A stretch of DNA of 64,000 bases from Oscillospiraceae bacterium MB24-C1 (GTDB lineage: Bacteria > Bacillota > Clostridia > Oscillospirales > Ruminococcaceae). The translations under genes and the position numbers were made by a program. This document shows, piece after piece, positions 25,707-35,256 of the stretch. Under the pieces are notes generated by a model. It was not told where the DNA came from. It saw only the letters and a list, made by a program, of their open reading frames with translations, and made no database searches. The stretch is from the NCBI GenBank assembly GCA_030913685.1, contig CP133187.1, positions 1,141,501 through 1,205,500 on the forward strand, given 5' to 3'. Numbering within the stretch: the first letter of the stretch is position 1; each line of letters opens with the position of its first letter.

Positions 25707-27160
25707 TATGGTTGTTCCTCCCCGCCCTGTTCAGGCGCCTTGTGTTTAAGCTGTTCATAAAGTGTGGCGTTGGGTATGCGTATGGTGACGGTTGTGCCCT
25801 CATCCAAAACCGATGTTACCTCCAGCACGCCTAAAAACGCCGCGACAATTTCGTCAGCAACAGCCAGCCCGATACCGGAACCACGTCGCGTTAAATTTGC
25901 TTTGTAGAACTTTTTCTTGATCTTCGGCAGATCCTCCGGGCTGATTCCGCAACCCGAATCTGTCACCGAAATGACAAAGTAACCATTCTGCTGCTGGACC
26001 GCCACCTTGACGCTGCCGCCCGCGTCGGAATATTTGATAGCATTATCTATGATGTTGATAAATACCTGACGCAACCGGTTTTTGTCGGCCATGACCACAG
26101 CCGCCTCGAGCTGTTCGTCATAGGTCAGTTTGATCTCCTCGCGACGTGCCTTTTCAGTGTACATTAGCACCGCTTCTTCAAGTTCGGCCAACAGGTCGAT
26201 TCGTTCGATGACCAATTTAAAGCGCCCCGACTGCATGCGCGAAAAATCGAGTAACTCTTCCACCATCATCGCCAGACGGTCGGTTTCGCTGATGATGACT
26301 TGCATACCCTTCTGCACTGTTTCGCGGTCGCCCGCGTCGGCGTCGCGTATCGTCTCGCTCCAACCCTTTATGGCGGTGAGCGGTGTTCGAAGCTCGTGCG
26401 AGACAGACGAAATAAACTCGTTTTTTAGTTTTTCGGAGTTTCCCAATTCCTCCGCCATATAGTTTATGGTCTCGCACAGATCGCCGATTTCGTCGTCGTT
26501 TCGGCTAACCAAGCGGGTTGCAAAGTCTCCCTGTGCAATTTTTCGCGCCGTCTTTCCTATTTCCCCCACCGGAATAACAATGGAACTGATAAAGTAAGAG
26601 CCCGAAAGCACCATAAAAAATATGATGGCAACACCAAATACCACCGCAACGGTAATAATTGAAAAAATTAAGCTATCCACCTTGGCGAGCGATACCACTA
26701 ACCGTACAGCCGTAATACTTTCGTCATTGACAGGTGCAACACAGCTAACCGCCATAATGTTTTCCTCGCCGATACGCCCCTGAAATCTGCCCATGCCATC
26801 GGATGCAACAAGCGCTTCCTCAAAATCGGGCATCTCAATTTTTTCGGCCACCGGAAAACCCGACGACGTCGTGGTAATGCCACCGTAAGCATCCACCGCC
26901 ATCAGCTCCATGCGGTCGCGCTGCTCAAAATTCTCGATGAGACTTCGAACTTCACGCTGGTAGTCGGCTGAGGGATCGATAGAATATTTTGACAACAGCG
27001 TGCTGACGGTGTTCGCCTGAGAAACTAGCGTCTGTTGCACCGAGGAATAATAGAACATGCGCACCGCCAGTATGACCGCGACCTCGACGAGCACCAATAT
27101 GACAAGGATAATCCCAAGGCTACCCGTGAGCCAGCGGGTGGTTATCTTTTTTTGCGCCAT
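25703..27160 (-). CDS. sensor histidine kinase (two membrane helices, HAMP, HisKA, HATPase)
   Basis: 485 residues. Membrane helix 1 is at about 13-34, an extracytoplasmic sensor domain at 40-160, helix 2 at 165-195, and HAMP at 195-245. The dimerisation helix carries His255 in SVSHELRTPLTAIKGW. The ATPase domain has the N-box (FINIIDNAIKYS), G1 (VTDSGCGIS) and G2 (RGSGIGLAV). It phosphorylates the response regulator encoded 80 bases upstream. The sensed signal is unknown. It shares the WalK/PhoR-like layout but has no PAS domain. Confidence 0.92.
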   Translation of the reverse strand: MAQKKITTRWLTGSLGIILVILVLVEVAVILAVRMFYYSSVQQTLVSQANTVSTLLSKYSIDPSADYQREVRSLIENFEQRDRMELMAVDAYGGITTTSSGFPVAEKIEMPDFEEALVASDGMGRFQGRIGEENIMAVSCVAPVNDESITAVRLVVSLAKVDSLIFSIITVAVVFGVAIIFFMVLSGSYFISSIVIPVGEIGKTARKIAQGDFATRLVSRNDDEIGDLCETINYMAEELGNSEKLKNEFISSVSHELRTPLTAIKGWSETIRDADAGDRETVQKGMQVIISETDRLAMMVEELLDFSRMQSGRFKLVIERIDLLAELEEAVLMYTEKARREEIKLTYDEQLEAAVVMADKNRLRQVFINIIDNAIKYSDAGGSVKVAVQQQNGYFVISVTDSGCGISPEDLPKIKKKFYKANLTRRGSGIGLAVADEIVAAFLGVLEVTSVLDEGTTVTIRIPNATLYEQLKHKAPEQGGEEQPY

Positions 27161-27240
27161 GGGCCTCCTCCTAATAGTGTTTTACAGCCATAAGGCCGCC
27201 TTTAAATTACCGCACCGACAAATAGGCGCCTAATGCGGCG

Positions 27241-27933
27241 TCAGGGCATCCACTTATACCCAAAGCCCCACACCGTCGTAATGTGTTGCGGATTTGAGGG
27301 CTCCTCCTCCACCTTCATGCGTAGGCGGCGGATGTTGACATCCACAATTTTAACATCGCCGAAATAGTCCTCACCCCACACCGCCGTCAGGATCTGGCTG
27401 CGTTCCATTGCCGTTTCAGGGTTTTTCATAAAAATTTCCATAATCTGAAATTCCACCTGAGTTAGCTCAACCGGTTCGCCGTTTTTGGTGACGGTTCGAC
27501 TTTTAAGATTGAGGGTAAATGGGCCCGAGGTCAGCTCATTATCCGGCTTTTTGGGGTTGGACATAGACACGCGGCGGTGAATAGCATCGACACGCGCCAT
27601 AAGCTCCGACGGAGAAAACGGCTTGGTAATGTAATCGTCTGCGCCGAGCATCAACCCGTTGACTTTATCCATCTCCTGGCTCTTTGCAGTCAAAATGATG
27701 ATGCCAAGCGAATCTGAGCGTTCGCGCAATTTTTTGCAGACTGAAAACCCGTCAAGTCCGGGCATCATAACATCAAGAATGACAACGTCAAAGCCCTCCT
27801 CAGCATTATCATAAGCGGCAATAGCATCCAGCCCGTTGCTTACGTCGGTGACCGAATAGCCCGCGCGCTTGAGGTTTATGACCACAAAGTCGCGAATGGC
27901 GTCCTCGTCCTCGGCAATCAGAATATTTTTCAT
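27241..27933 (-). CDS. OmpR-family response regulator
   Basis: 230 residues. The receiver domain has the acidic pocket (AEDED), phosphoacceptor Asp54 in VILDVMMPG, a Thr in LTAK and Lys in TKPF. The C-terminal winged helix ends VDVNIRRLRMKVEEEP and TVWGFGYKW. It is the partner of the kinase just downstream. The lipoprotein gene upstream on the same strand may be part of the same unit. Confidence 0.94.
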   Translation of the reverse strand: MKNILIAEDEDAIRDFVVINLKRAGYSVTDVSNGLDAIAAYDNAEEGFDVVILDVMMPGLDGFSVCKKLRERSDSLGIIILTAKSQEMDKVNGLMLGADDYITKPFSPSELMARVDAIHRRVSMSNPKKPDNELTSGPFTLNLKSRTVTKNGEPVELTQVEFQIMEIFMKNPETAMERSQILTAVWGEDYFGDVKIVDVNIRRLRMKVEEEPSNPQHITTVWGFGYKWMP

Positions 27934-28045
27934 AGCGGCTCCTTTCTAGAACTGCATCCTGTTACTGCTCTGATATTCTCTCCTAATTAAAGGGATAGAC
28001 AATTTACACATTGCCGTAAATGTCTACTCTTTAGTGGGAGTGCAG

Positions 28046-29362
28046 TTACTGTAAATCGAGCAATGAAAACAAGCTTTGCGCCTGCTCATAGGTTATCGAA
28101 TATCCCGGGTAACCCTCTTCGGGAATATAAATCTGGTAGCTATTAGCACCCTTGGTGCCCACCACGCTGTATTGCGTCGTTTCAAACTTATCCTGATAAT
28201 CTGAGGGGCTAACCACACGGATACGCAACAGCTCAACATCCGAATGTTCAAGTGATTTATCAAACAGCATAAATCGCCACTCGCCCGTATCAGACTGTCG
28301 CCGTACCGTTACGGCGTCCTTCCAGCCGTCGGGCAGTTTAAGCTGATAACCCGCAGCAAAATTGACCACCGAACGCTGCACACACTGCAGCTCACCTTCA
28401 AGAATGCTCATGTATTCAGTGAGATAGACCACCTCGCGCTCATCAGTAGTGGAATAGCCCGGAAGCGGTGAAGAAACCGGTATGTCGATCAATCCATCAC
28501 CATTAACATCGGCGCAGGTCAGCGTTGGGGTTGCCCGGTCAAACGACTCGTAAATACCAAGATCTTCGTTGGAAAGCGCCTCAATAATAGACTTTTGATC
28601 ATCTACTACTGCAATACGGGTGGTCATTTCGTCAGAACCAAGATAGATATCAGCAAACACCGCATTCAACCCTGTTGTCAACTTGCCATATGAAAGCTTG
28701 GCATAGTCAGTCATAGCGGTGGGCATTTTAACCTCACTGGTGCGCACAATACGCCCCGAACGATATTTTATCAGCGACATAACCGCTGATTTGGTCAGAT
28801 TTTTGGTGCAAAGTATCATCTCAGCAAGACCGTTGCCATCCACATCGTCGATTAAAATTTCGTTATAACTGCCCTCATATCGCGTCTCAGCACTTTCATT
28901 GGAATAAGAGTAAACCTTGCAAACTAAATTATCCTTACCCGCAATAGTCCAACCAACAATAATGTTGTTGCGCTCGGCGTTTTCAATGGGTGCGAAAGAG
29001 ACGAAATCAATCTCGCCGCCTTCCCCAGGAAGCTGATAACGGCTTTTCCAAACACCATCATTCTCCGTGAGAATGCTCATCCATGAAGAAGTCAAGCCGT
29101 TAACGGTCAGCTCATAAAAAACAATGGCCTCATCCCGCCCGTCCTTATCCAAATCATCGAGCACACAAGCTGAAAGATTATCGCCCCGGCGGGGATATCG
29201 CAGCTTAAAGGTGTTGGTACCGACAGCCAGCTCAACTGCATCGTAGATGGCTGACTGTTGCGTCGTCAAGCGCGGCGGCTCAAGCAGCTCGTTGACGCCG
29301 AGCTGCACGCCGTTGCAAGCGCTTAAAAGCAGTAATGATAAAAGCAGCGCTAAAAGCCGCAC
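28046..29362 (-). CDS. lipoprotein with FG-GAP/VCBS-like repeats, unknown function
   Basis: About 438 residues from a GTG at 29362, eight bases after GGGAGG; an in-frame GTG at 29371 is too close to that site. A lipoprotein signal ends LLLLSAC (Cys near 16). The mature part has repeated D-x-D/N-x-DG-x-D/E motifs (LDDLDKDGRDEAIV, IDDVDGNGLAEMIL, CADVNGDGLIDIPV) typical of Ca-binding FG-GAP/VCBS beta-propeller repeats. It precedes the response-regulator/kinase pair, so it could sense or signal through that system, but this is inference from position. Confidence 0.75.
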   Translation of the reverse strand: MRLLALLLSLLLLSACNGVQLGVNELLEPPRLTTQQSAIYDAVELAVGTNTFKLRYPRRGDNLSACVLDDLDKDGRDEAIVFYELTVNGLTSSWMSILTENDGVWKSRYQLPGEGGEIDFVSFAPIENAERNNIIVGWTIAGKDNLVCKVYSYSNESAETRYEGSYNEILIDDVDGNGLAEMILCTKNLTKSAVMSLIKYRSGRIVRTSEVKMPTAMTDYAKLSYGKLTTGLNAVFADIYLGSDEMTTRIAVVDDQKSIIEALSNEDLGIYESFDRATPTLTCADVNGDGLIDIPVSSPLPGYSTTDEREVVYLTEYMSILEGELQCVQRSVVNFAAGYQLKLPDGWKDAVTVRRQSDTGEWRFMLFDKSLEHSDVELLRIRVVSPSDYQDKFETTQYSVVGTKGANSYQIYIPEEGYPGYSITYEQAQSLFSLLDLQ

Positions 29363-29481
29363 CGGCCTCACCTCCCTGTTTTAAAGCCTTCCGCCCACTA
29401 AAAATAAGGCAGAAAAAACTGTCCGTCCACCGCTTAACAGCGCATCGGCACAGCTCTAAACACATTTTTCTATACCTAATT

Positions 29482-29509
29482 ATTATACCACCAGATAGTT
29501 TTGTGTCAA
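29482..29509 (-). promoter_or_regulatory. promoter of the lipoprotein / two-component unit
   Basis: Leftward -35 TTGACA (29504-29509), a 16-base spacer and -10 TATAAT (29482-29487), both consensus. It leaves a leader of about 110 bases before the GTG at 29362. The remaining 29510-29820 interval to ansA shows no gene. Confidence 0.75.
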
Positions 29510-29820
29510 TCGCTCAGGTGGTGTCATCCATTAACTAGCTGTAATAATTCTGTAGCATTATCCCCTTTTTCCGAAGCCATTAAAACCAGCATGGTAAAGC
29601 TTGTAGTAATGGGCTTTAATTTTCCATTTGATTATGGTAAAATTACCGCAAAAAGGTGAACTAAAAGCTAAACGACTCTACCTCTTAGTTGTACAATGCT
29701 TTTGATGGGCAAACTTTTATCCCTGAATACTTTGGCGCTATGGTAAGTGAAAACGAATGAGATACGCGGGCGCAATCGCCCCGCGTTATTCCATACTCTG
29801 ACGGGAGGTAAAATGACATT

Positions 29821-30810
29821 ATGAAAAAGTTATTACTACTCACAACGGGCGGAACAATCGCCTCAACCCCATCGGAAGATGGTCTGCGCCCGACAGCACC
29901 CGGCGCGGGGCTGCTGGAACTGGCCGGCCCGCTCACCTATGATGTCACGATACGCGACCTGCTCACTCTTGATTCCTCCAATGTTCAGCCCGAAGAGTGG
30001 CAGCTGATTGCCCGCACAGTATTTGAGCAGCGCGGTGAATTTGACGGCATCGTTATTACCCACGGTACCGACACGATGGCCTATACGGCCTCGATGCTCA
30101 GCTTTATGCTTCCGGGTATCGACCTGCCAGTGGTACTCACCGGTAGCCAGTTACCGATTTTTCATCCGCTTTCCGATGCGCCGGACAACCTGCGCACCGC
30201 CTTTGCCATGGCGGTCAGCGGTGTCCCGGGTATTTTTGTAGCGTTTGACCGCAAAGTGCTGTTGGGCTGTCGCTCAGTCAAGATTCGCACCACCGGCTTT
30301 GATGCCTTCGACAGCGTCAACCTGCCTCCGGTGGCGGAGGTCAGCTCGGATGGACTTGTTATAAATCCTCAGCTGCTGCCCGTAAAAAGTACCCTCTGCA
30401 CGCTGGCCGATCAAGTGGATAACCGCGTGGCATTGTTCAAGCTGATTCCCGGGCTGGATCCCCGCTTTCTTGAAGCGCTACTTCAACTCGACTGTCACGG
30501 CGTGGTGCTTGAAGCATTCGGTTCGGGGGGGCTGGCCTTCTTGCGCCGCGATCTCGTGACTGCACTTGAGTATCTGGTGGAACACGGTGTTTCGGTCGTG
30601 GTGTGCAGCCAATGCCTGTATGAGCGCAGCGATATGACCACCTATGAAGTGGGGCGGCGTGCGCTGCAAAAAGGCGTCATTCCCGGCGGCGATATGACTT
30701 CAGAAGCCGCCGTTACCAAGCTAATGTGGGCACTGGCCAATACCGCCTCACCCAAGGAAGTCTCAGCACTGTTTGCCCAAAATCTCACTGGCGAAATTAG
30801 CGTACGGTAA
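29821..30810 (+). CDS. ansA: type I L-asparaginase
   Basis: Cytoplasmic enzyme hydrolysing asparagine to aspartate and ammonia, 329 residues. The first catalytic threonine is in LLTTGGTIAST and the second motif is VITHGTDTMAYTA. No signal peptide is present, consistent with the type I (low-affinity) form. GGGAGGT lies 12 bases before the ATG, and an overlapping out-of-frame ATG at 29812 stops after three codons. Apparently monocistronic. Confidence 0.92.
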   Translation: MKKLLLLTTGGTIASTPSEDGLRPTAPGAGLLELAGPLTYDVTIRDLLTLDSSNVQPEEWQLIARTVFEQRGEFDGIVITHGTDTMAYTASMLSFMLPGIDLPVVLTGSQLPIFHPLSDAPDNLRTAFAMAVSGVPGIFVAFDRKVLLGCRSVKIRTTGFDAFDSVNLPPVAEVSSDGLVINPQLLPVKSTLCTLADQVDNRVALFKLIPGLDPRFLEALLQLDCHGVVLEAFGSGGLAFLRRDLVTALEYLVEHGVSVVVCSQCLYERSDMTTYEVGRRALQKGVIPGGDMTSEAAVTKLMWALANTASPKEVSALFAQNLTGEISVR

Positions 30811-30995
30811 CAGCGGAGCATGCGGGGGAATGTAGCGATATGAGCGGCGCCTAGCGCGTCGCTTATAGCAAATCCAGTCAAGAAGGAGTGGATCGACGCT
30901 ATTCTTATAAATGTGACATACTGTTGTCAGAATTAAGCTTGTATACTGATTCTCATACCCGTATTAAAAATAGAATCTGTATGGTGGTGTATATA

Positions 30996-31517
30996 ATGCA
31001 GGGATATGTGGATAAAAGGGCTCTCATCGCAGAAATCGAAAAGACAGCCGTCCAATTCATCTCGGAATTTGACGGCATTGCGGAAGCGGAGAAAGACCTG
31101 TGCTTCGACGGCGTAGACCGCACACCACAGGAAATGCTTGCCTACCAATTAGGTTGGATGCATTTGCTGTTGGGCTGGGAGCACGACGAACAGCAGGGCA
31201 AAATTGTCATCACACCTGCACCCGGCTATAAGTGGAATCAGTTGGGCGGACTGTATCAAAGCTTTTATGACCGCTATCGACAAGCATCGTTGTCAGCGCT
31301 CAGAGAGACTTTTGCTGCAACAGTTTTTGAACTGACCACTTGGGTCGATAGCCTTGAAGAAACGGTGATATTTACCCCCGGCGGCAGAAAGTGGGCGGCT
31401 TCGACATCCTGCAACTGGCCTGTATGGAAATGGGTTCACATCAATACTGTTGCCCCTTTTAAATCCTTTCGCAGTAAGATACGCAAGTGGAAAAAGATGC
31501 AGTCCAACCAATGCTAA
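30996..31517 (+). CDS. ClbS/DfsB family protein (DinB-like four-helix bundle)
   Basis: 173 residues from the ATG at 30996, which is preceded by GGTGGTG. It matches the ClbS/DfsB (DUF1706) pattern: DKRALIAEIEK at the start, PQEMLAYQLGWMHLLLGWE in the middle and a C-terminal SNWPVWKWVHINTVAPFKSFR-type motif (here CNWPVWKWVHINTVAPFKSF). The founding member ClbS is a cyclopropane hydrolase protecting against colibactin; most relatives have unknown substrates. In-frame sequence back to 30888 lacks a ribosome site. Confidence 0.85.
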   Translation: MQGYVDKRALIAEIEKTAVQFISEFDGIAEAEKDLCFDGVDRTPQEMLAYQLGWMHLLLGWEHDEQQGKIVITPAPGYKWNQLGGLYQSFYDRYRQASLSALRETFAATVFELTTWVDSLEETVIFTPGGRKWAASTSCNWPVWKWVHINTVAPFKSFRSKIRKWKKMQSNQC

Positions 31518-31596
31518 ACAAGCTAGAACGTATTAAGCAGTTTATTACGACCTCTATTTTTAAAGTTAATGCCTAATCAGTGCCACCATTGTGTGC

Positions 31597-31637
31597 AAAG
31601 CGACCCGCCAATCTCACCGATTGACGGGTCGCTTTTT
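31597..31637. terminator. bidirectional terminator between clbS-like gene and livF
   Basis: AAAGCGACCCG and CGGGTCGCTTT arms with an inner CCAATC/GATTG extension and a T run on the + side. It ends the leftward liv operon and the rightward ClbS gene. Confidence 0.75.
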
Positions 31638-31644
31638 CGCTTTA

Positions 31645-32343
31645 TTATCTACCCAGATACGCTTTTTTAACTTCTTCGTCAACCAACAGCTTTTTACCCT
31701 CTCCAGACATGGTGATGCGTCCGGTTTCCAACACATAAGCATAGTCGGCGGTGTGCAACGCCATGTTGGCGTTTTGTTCAATCAAAAGAATCGTCATGCC
31801 CTGGCGGTTAATTTCCTTGATGATATCAAAGATACCGCGCACGATAATGGGCGCCAATCCCAGCGAGGGTTCATCCATCATCAACACTTTCGGGCGGCTC
31901 ATGAGTGCGCGGGCCACTGCTAACATCTGTTGCTCACCGCCAGAAAGGGTACCCGCCGCCTGCCAATGACGTTCCTTTAGACGCGGGAACAAATCGTACA
32001 CCCATGCGATGTCGTCATCCAACTTGTCGTGCCGAAGGTAAGCGCCAATTTTGATATTTTCAAGCACTGTCAAATCGGCAAATACGCGTCTCCCCTCGGG
32101 TACTAGTGTGACCCCCTTCGAGACAATCGTTTCGGTAGGTAGACCACTGATCTTTTCATTCAAAAATGTAATTTCGCCATTCTTGATCGGCACAAGTCCC
32201 GCAATAGCGCGCAGTGTAGTGCTTTTGCCCGCACCGTTGGCACCGATGAGTGTTACAATACTCTTTTCCGGAACATCAAATGAGATGCCCTTGACAGCCT
32301 CAATGCCACCGTAATTGACTTTTAAATCGTTGACCTTAATCAT
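31645..32343 (-). CDS. livF: LivF, branched-chain amino-acid ABC transporter ATPase
   Basis: 232 residues. Walker A is GANGAGKST, signature LSGGEQQMLAVA, Walker B MMDEPSLGLAP, and the H-region LIEQN is typical of LivF. The start ATG overlaps the livG stop by 8 bases (ATGATTAA). It is the last gene of livHMGF and forms the ATPase heterodimer with LivG. Confidence 0.95.
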   Translation of the reverse strand: MIKVNDLKVNYGGIEAVKGISFDVPEKSIVTLIGANGAGKSTTLRAIAGLVPIKNGEITFLNEKISGLPTETIVSKGVTLVPEGRRVFADLTVLENIKIGAYLRHDKLDDDIAWVYDLFPRLKERHWQAAGTLSGGEQQMLAVARALMSRPKVLMMDEPSLGLAPIIVRGIFDIIKEINRQGMTILLIEQNANMALHTADYAYVLETGRITMSGEGKKLLVDEEVKKAYLGR

Positions 32344-33178
32344 CGGCCGCCACCCCCAGATACGCCTCTATAACGCGTGTGTTGTTTTGAATTTCGCCTG
32401 GCGTACCGGAAGCGATGGTCTTACCAAAATCCAGCACGTAGATGCGATCAGAAATGCGCATAACCAGATCCATGTGGTGTTCAATCATAAACACCGTCAG
32501 ACCAAAATCATCTCGAATCTGCTTGATAAAATCAGTCAGCTCTTCGGTTTCCTGCGGGTTCATGCCTGCAGCCGGCTCATCGAGCAGCAACAGTGTGGGT
32601 TCCGTGGCCAATGCACGCGCAATCTCAAGACGACGCTGTTTGCCATAGGGCAGATTGTTGGCCTTTTCATCCTTTAGATTCTCAAGGTCGAGAATTTGCA
32701 GGAGCTCCAGCGTTCTTTGACGCATAGCCGCCTCTTCGGCGCGATTTAGGCGCAGCATAGCTGAAACCACACCGGCCTTTGAGCGCATATGCCGCGCGAT
32801 AAGAACATTTTCAAACACGGTTAGGTTTTTAAACAGTCGGATGTTCTGAAAAGTTCTAGCGATACCCAGCTTGGTAATCGCATCGGGCGTTTTAACCATC
32901 ACTTTACTGAATTTATCGGCATCACTGCCCTGGTAAAGCTTTTTCATCGCACCCTGCGGATGGTTTGAAACAATTAGTTCGCCATTAAAGTGAATCGCGC
33001 CGTTTGTGGGGGTATAAACGCCGGTAATCACATTAAAAGCAGTGGTTTTTCCCGCACCATTGGGACCGATGAGCGCGACGATCTCGCCACGATTAATTTC
33101 CAGCGAGAGATCGTTGACTGCCACGACACCACCAAACTGCATCGTGACGTTTTCTAAACGCAATACATTATTATTCAT
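32336..33178 (-). CDS. livG: LivG, branched-chain amino-acid ABC transporter ATPase
   Basis: 280 residues from the ATG at 33178, which overlaps the livM stop as ATGAATAA. Walker A is GPNGAGKTT, then the LivG-type insertion around GIARTFQNIRLFKNLTV, the degenerate signature LPYGKQRRLEIA, and Walker B LLLDEPAAGMNP. An in-frame extension to 33214 lies within livM and is not used. Confidence 0.95.
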   Translation of the reverse strand: MNNNVLRLENVTMQFGGVVAVNDLSLEINRGEIVALIGPNGAGKTTAFNVITGVYTPTNGAIHFNGELIVSNHPQGAMKKLYQGSDADKFSKVMVKTPDAITKLGIARTFQNIRLFKNLTVFENVLIARHMRSKAGVVSAMLRLNRAEEAAMRQRTLELLQILDLENLKDEKANNLPYGKQRRLEIARALATEPTLLLLDEPAAGMNPQETEELTDFIKQIRDDFGLTVFMIEHHMDLVMRISDRIYVLDFGKTIASGTPGEIQNNTRVIEAYLGVAADD

Positions 33179-34256
33179 GTGCCGCACCGCCCTTCGCCTT
33201 GGCCCTTTTAGCAAACGGCTTTTTAAATAAACCGATCAGGCCCTTCCACGAGAATTCGCGGTCGCCCATAATCCCTTGACGGTAGAAAAGTACGACGCAC
33301 ATAATGATGACCGAGAACACCACCTTGCGGAATCCTGAGCGCAAAAGCGGCACATGAAACCCACTGATGACAGTCTCAGCATCGAGAAAGCGTAGCCACC
33401 ACTCGCTGCAAGCGATGAATAGAAAGGACGAGAGGCAGCTACCGGTGACCGATCCGATACCACCTATGACCACGATAAGTAAAATTTCATAGGTCATAGC
33501 CGACTTAAAGGCCGAAGCCTGAACGGTGGTTTGATACATCGCCAGCAACGCACCACTGACGCCCGCAAAAAACGAGCTGATGACAAATGAGAGCATTTTA
33601 TGCTTAAACAAGCTGATGCCCATGGCCTCGGCCGCGATTTCATCCTCACGAATCGCTTTGAAAGCCCGCCCGAATGAAGAATTGATCAGCAGTACGATCA
33701 ATGCAATGCAGATGCCAGACACCGCGAACGGGAACAGCACCGACGAAAACGCCGGGAATTTGCGCAGTAGGTTGGAACCATTCGTGATGGGCCCCAGCTT
33801 ATCCCACTGGAAGATGGCGCGAATAATTTCAGCAAATCCCAGCGTGGCAATAGCAAGATAATCACCCTTTAAACGCAACACAGGCAGACCAATTAAAAAG
33901 GCAAATGTCGCCGCTGCAAGTCCGGCTAAGACCAACGCCACCGGTACCGGTAGTGCAAACTGAATAATGCCACCATCAAAGTATTGATAAACCTGTGCTC
34001 TAGCCTGCGGCGGAATCGTAAAGATTGCATATGTATAAGCACCGATGAGCATAAAGCCTGCCTGACCGAGCGAAAACAGCCCTGTGAAGCCGTTTAAAAG
34101 GTTCAACGAAACGGCAACCAATGCGTAGATGGCACCCTTTTTAAGTACCGTGAACAACATTGAAGTAGAGGGTAACGTGCGCTCAAGCAAAAATAAAAAT
34201 ACAAACAGCGCCGCCACAGCAATGAGGGAATAAATGCTTTTCATCTTTTTATCCAT
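33171..34256 (-). CDS. livM: LivM, branched-chain amino-acid ABC transporter permease
   Basis: 361 residues from the ATG at 34256 (AGGTGG upstream); a GTG at 34265 is less likely. It has about nine hydrophobic helices and the family motifs LNLLNGFTGLFSLGQAGFM and LRLKGDYLAIATLGFAEIIR. The C-terminal hydrophilic tail is Lys-rich (GLFKKPFAKRAKAKGG). It pairs with LivH in the membrane. Confidence 0.94.
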   Translation of the reverse strand: MDKKMKSIYSLIAVAALFVFLFLLERTLPSTSMLFTVLKKGAIYALVAVSLNLLNGFTGLFSLGQAGFMLIGAYTYAIFTIPPQARAQVYQYFDGGIIQFALPVPVALVLAGLAAATFAFLIGLPVLRLKGDYLAIATLGFAEIIRAIFQWDKLGPITNGSNLLRKFPAFSSVLFPFAVSGICIALIVLLINSSFGRAFKAIREDEIAAEAMGISLFKHKMLSFVISSFFAGVSGALLAMYQTTVQASAFKSAMTYEILLIVVIGGIGSVTGSCLSSFLFIACSEWWLRFLDAETVISGFHVPLLRSGFRKVVFSVIIMCVVLFYRQGIMGDREFSWKGLIGLFKKPFAKRAKAKGGAAHE

Positions 34257-34265
34257 GGCAGCCAC

Positions 34266-35150
34266 CTAAACCTTATCCGTCGTTTTTTCACCGAACAACC
34301 CCGTGGGTTTTGCCACAAGGATGACGATGAGCAACGCAAAGGTGAAAGCATCCGAGAAGGTGGTCCAGCCAGCGCCCTTGATCAGACTTTCACAGATGCC
34401 GATGATGAACGCACCAACCACGGCGCCGGGAATGGACCCGATACCGCCGAATACCGCGGCGACAAACGCTTTGAGGCCCGGCATTGCACCCGCCGTCGGT
34501 ACGACGCCGGTGTAATTTGTAAAGTAAAGTAGCGAGCCCACGCCGGCCAGCAACGAACCAATGATAAACGTGGTGCTAATGACATTGTTGATTTTGATAC
34601 CCATCAGTCGCGCTGTTTCAAAATCGCGCGAGACAGCACGCATCGCCATACCGATCTTCGTATACTTTATCAATATGACCAGCGCGACCACCAATACGAT
34701 GGTAAGCACCGGAGTGATGACGGTGACGCGCTTGGTGGTCGCCGTACCAATGTTTATAATATCGCTTATCCACGGAATGGGCGGATATTGCTTGGCCAAA
34801 CCACCCGTGACATAAAGCGCCATATTCTGAAGCAGATAAGAAACACCGATGGCCGAAATCATAATGGACATGCGTGGCGCGTTACGCAGTGGTTTATAGG
34901 CCACACGCTCAATGACAAAACCGAGCAAAACGGTGAGTGCCAATACCAGCGGTATGGCGGCATACAACGGCATGGCAGTTGAAAAGTAGACCATCATTAG
35001 GCCTGCCACCATAAAAATATCGCCGTGGGCAAAGTTGATCAGGCGCAAAATACCGTAAACCATTGTATAACCAATGGCAATCAGCGCATACTGCCCGCCA
35101 ACCGAGATTCCTGCCAATATGTACGGCAGATTCTCGTTAAAAAATTTCAT
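34266..35150 (-). CDS. livH: LivH, branched-chain amino-acid ABC transporter permease
   Basis: 294 residues from the ATG at 35150, preceded by GGGGGTTCC. It has eight or so hydrophobic helices and LivH motifs GYTMVYGILRLINFAHGD near residue 32 and VFGGIGSIPGAVVGAF near 240. It is the first gene of livHMGF and lies downstream of livJ past a hairpin. An in-frame extension to 35168 is rejected because it lacks a ribosome site. Confidence 0.94.
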   Translation of the reverse strand: MKFFNENLPYILAGISVGGQYALIAIGYTMVYGILRLINFAHGDIFMVAGLMMVYFSTAMPLYAAIPLVLALTVLLGFVIERVAYKPLRNAPRMSIMISAIGVSYLLQNMALYVTGGLAKQYPPIPWISDIINIGTATTKRVTVITPVLTIVLVVALVILIKYTKIGMAMRAVSRDFETARLMGIKINNVISTTFIIGSLLAGVGSLLYFTNYTGVVPTAGAMPGLKAFVAAVFGGIGSIPGAVVGAFIIGICESLIKGAGWTTFSDAFTFALLIVILVAKPTGLFGEKTTDKV

Positions 35151-35174
35151 GTTCCGGAACCCCCACATAATACA

Positions 35175-35219
35175 AAGTTTGGCGGGAACAGATATGTGCT
35201 ATTTGCCCCCGCCAAGCTT
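35175..35219 (-). terminator. hairpin between livJ and livHMGF (attenuator-like)
   Basis: AAGTTTGGCGGG and CCCGCCAAGCTT form a 12-base stem with one mismatch; on the transcript it is followed by TTTGTATT. A partial terminator here would let livJ be made in excess over the membrane complex. A near copy lies after the second livJ at 37092-37135. Confidence 0.6.
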
Positions 35220-35256
35220 ATTTTCTTTTTAGGCGTCTTTCTTGAGATTTAACACT

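Noticed and set aside
34303-34515. Rightward short frames within the liv permease genes
   Set aside because: They are shadows of the membrane-protein genes on the other strand, without ribosome sites.
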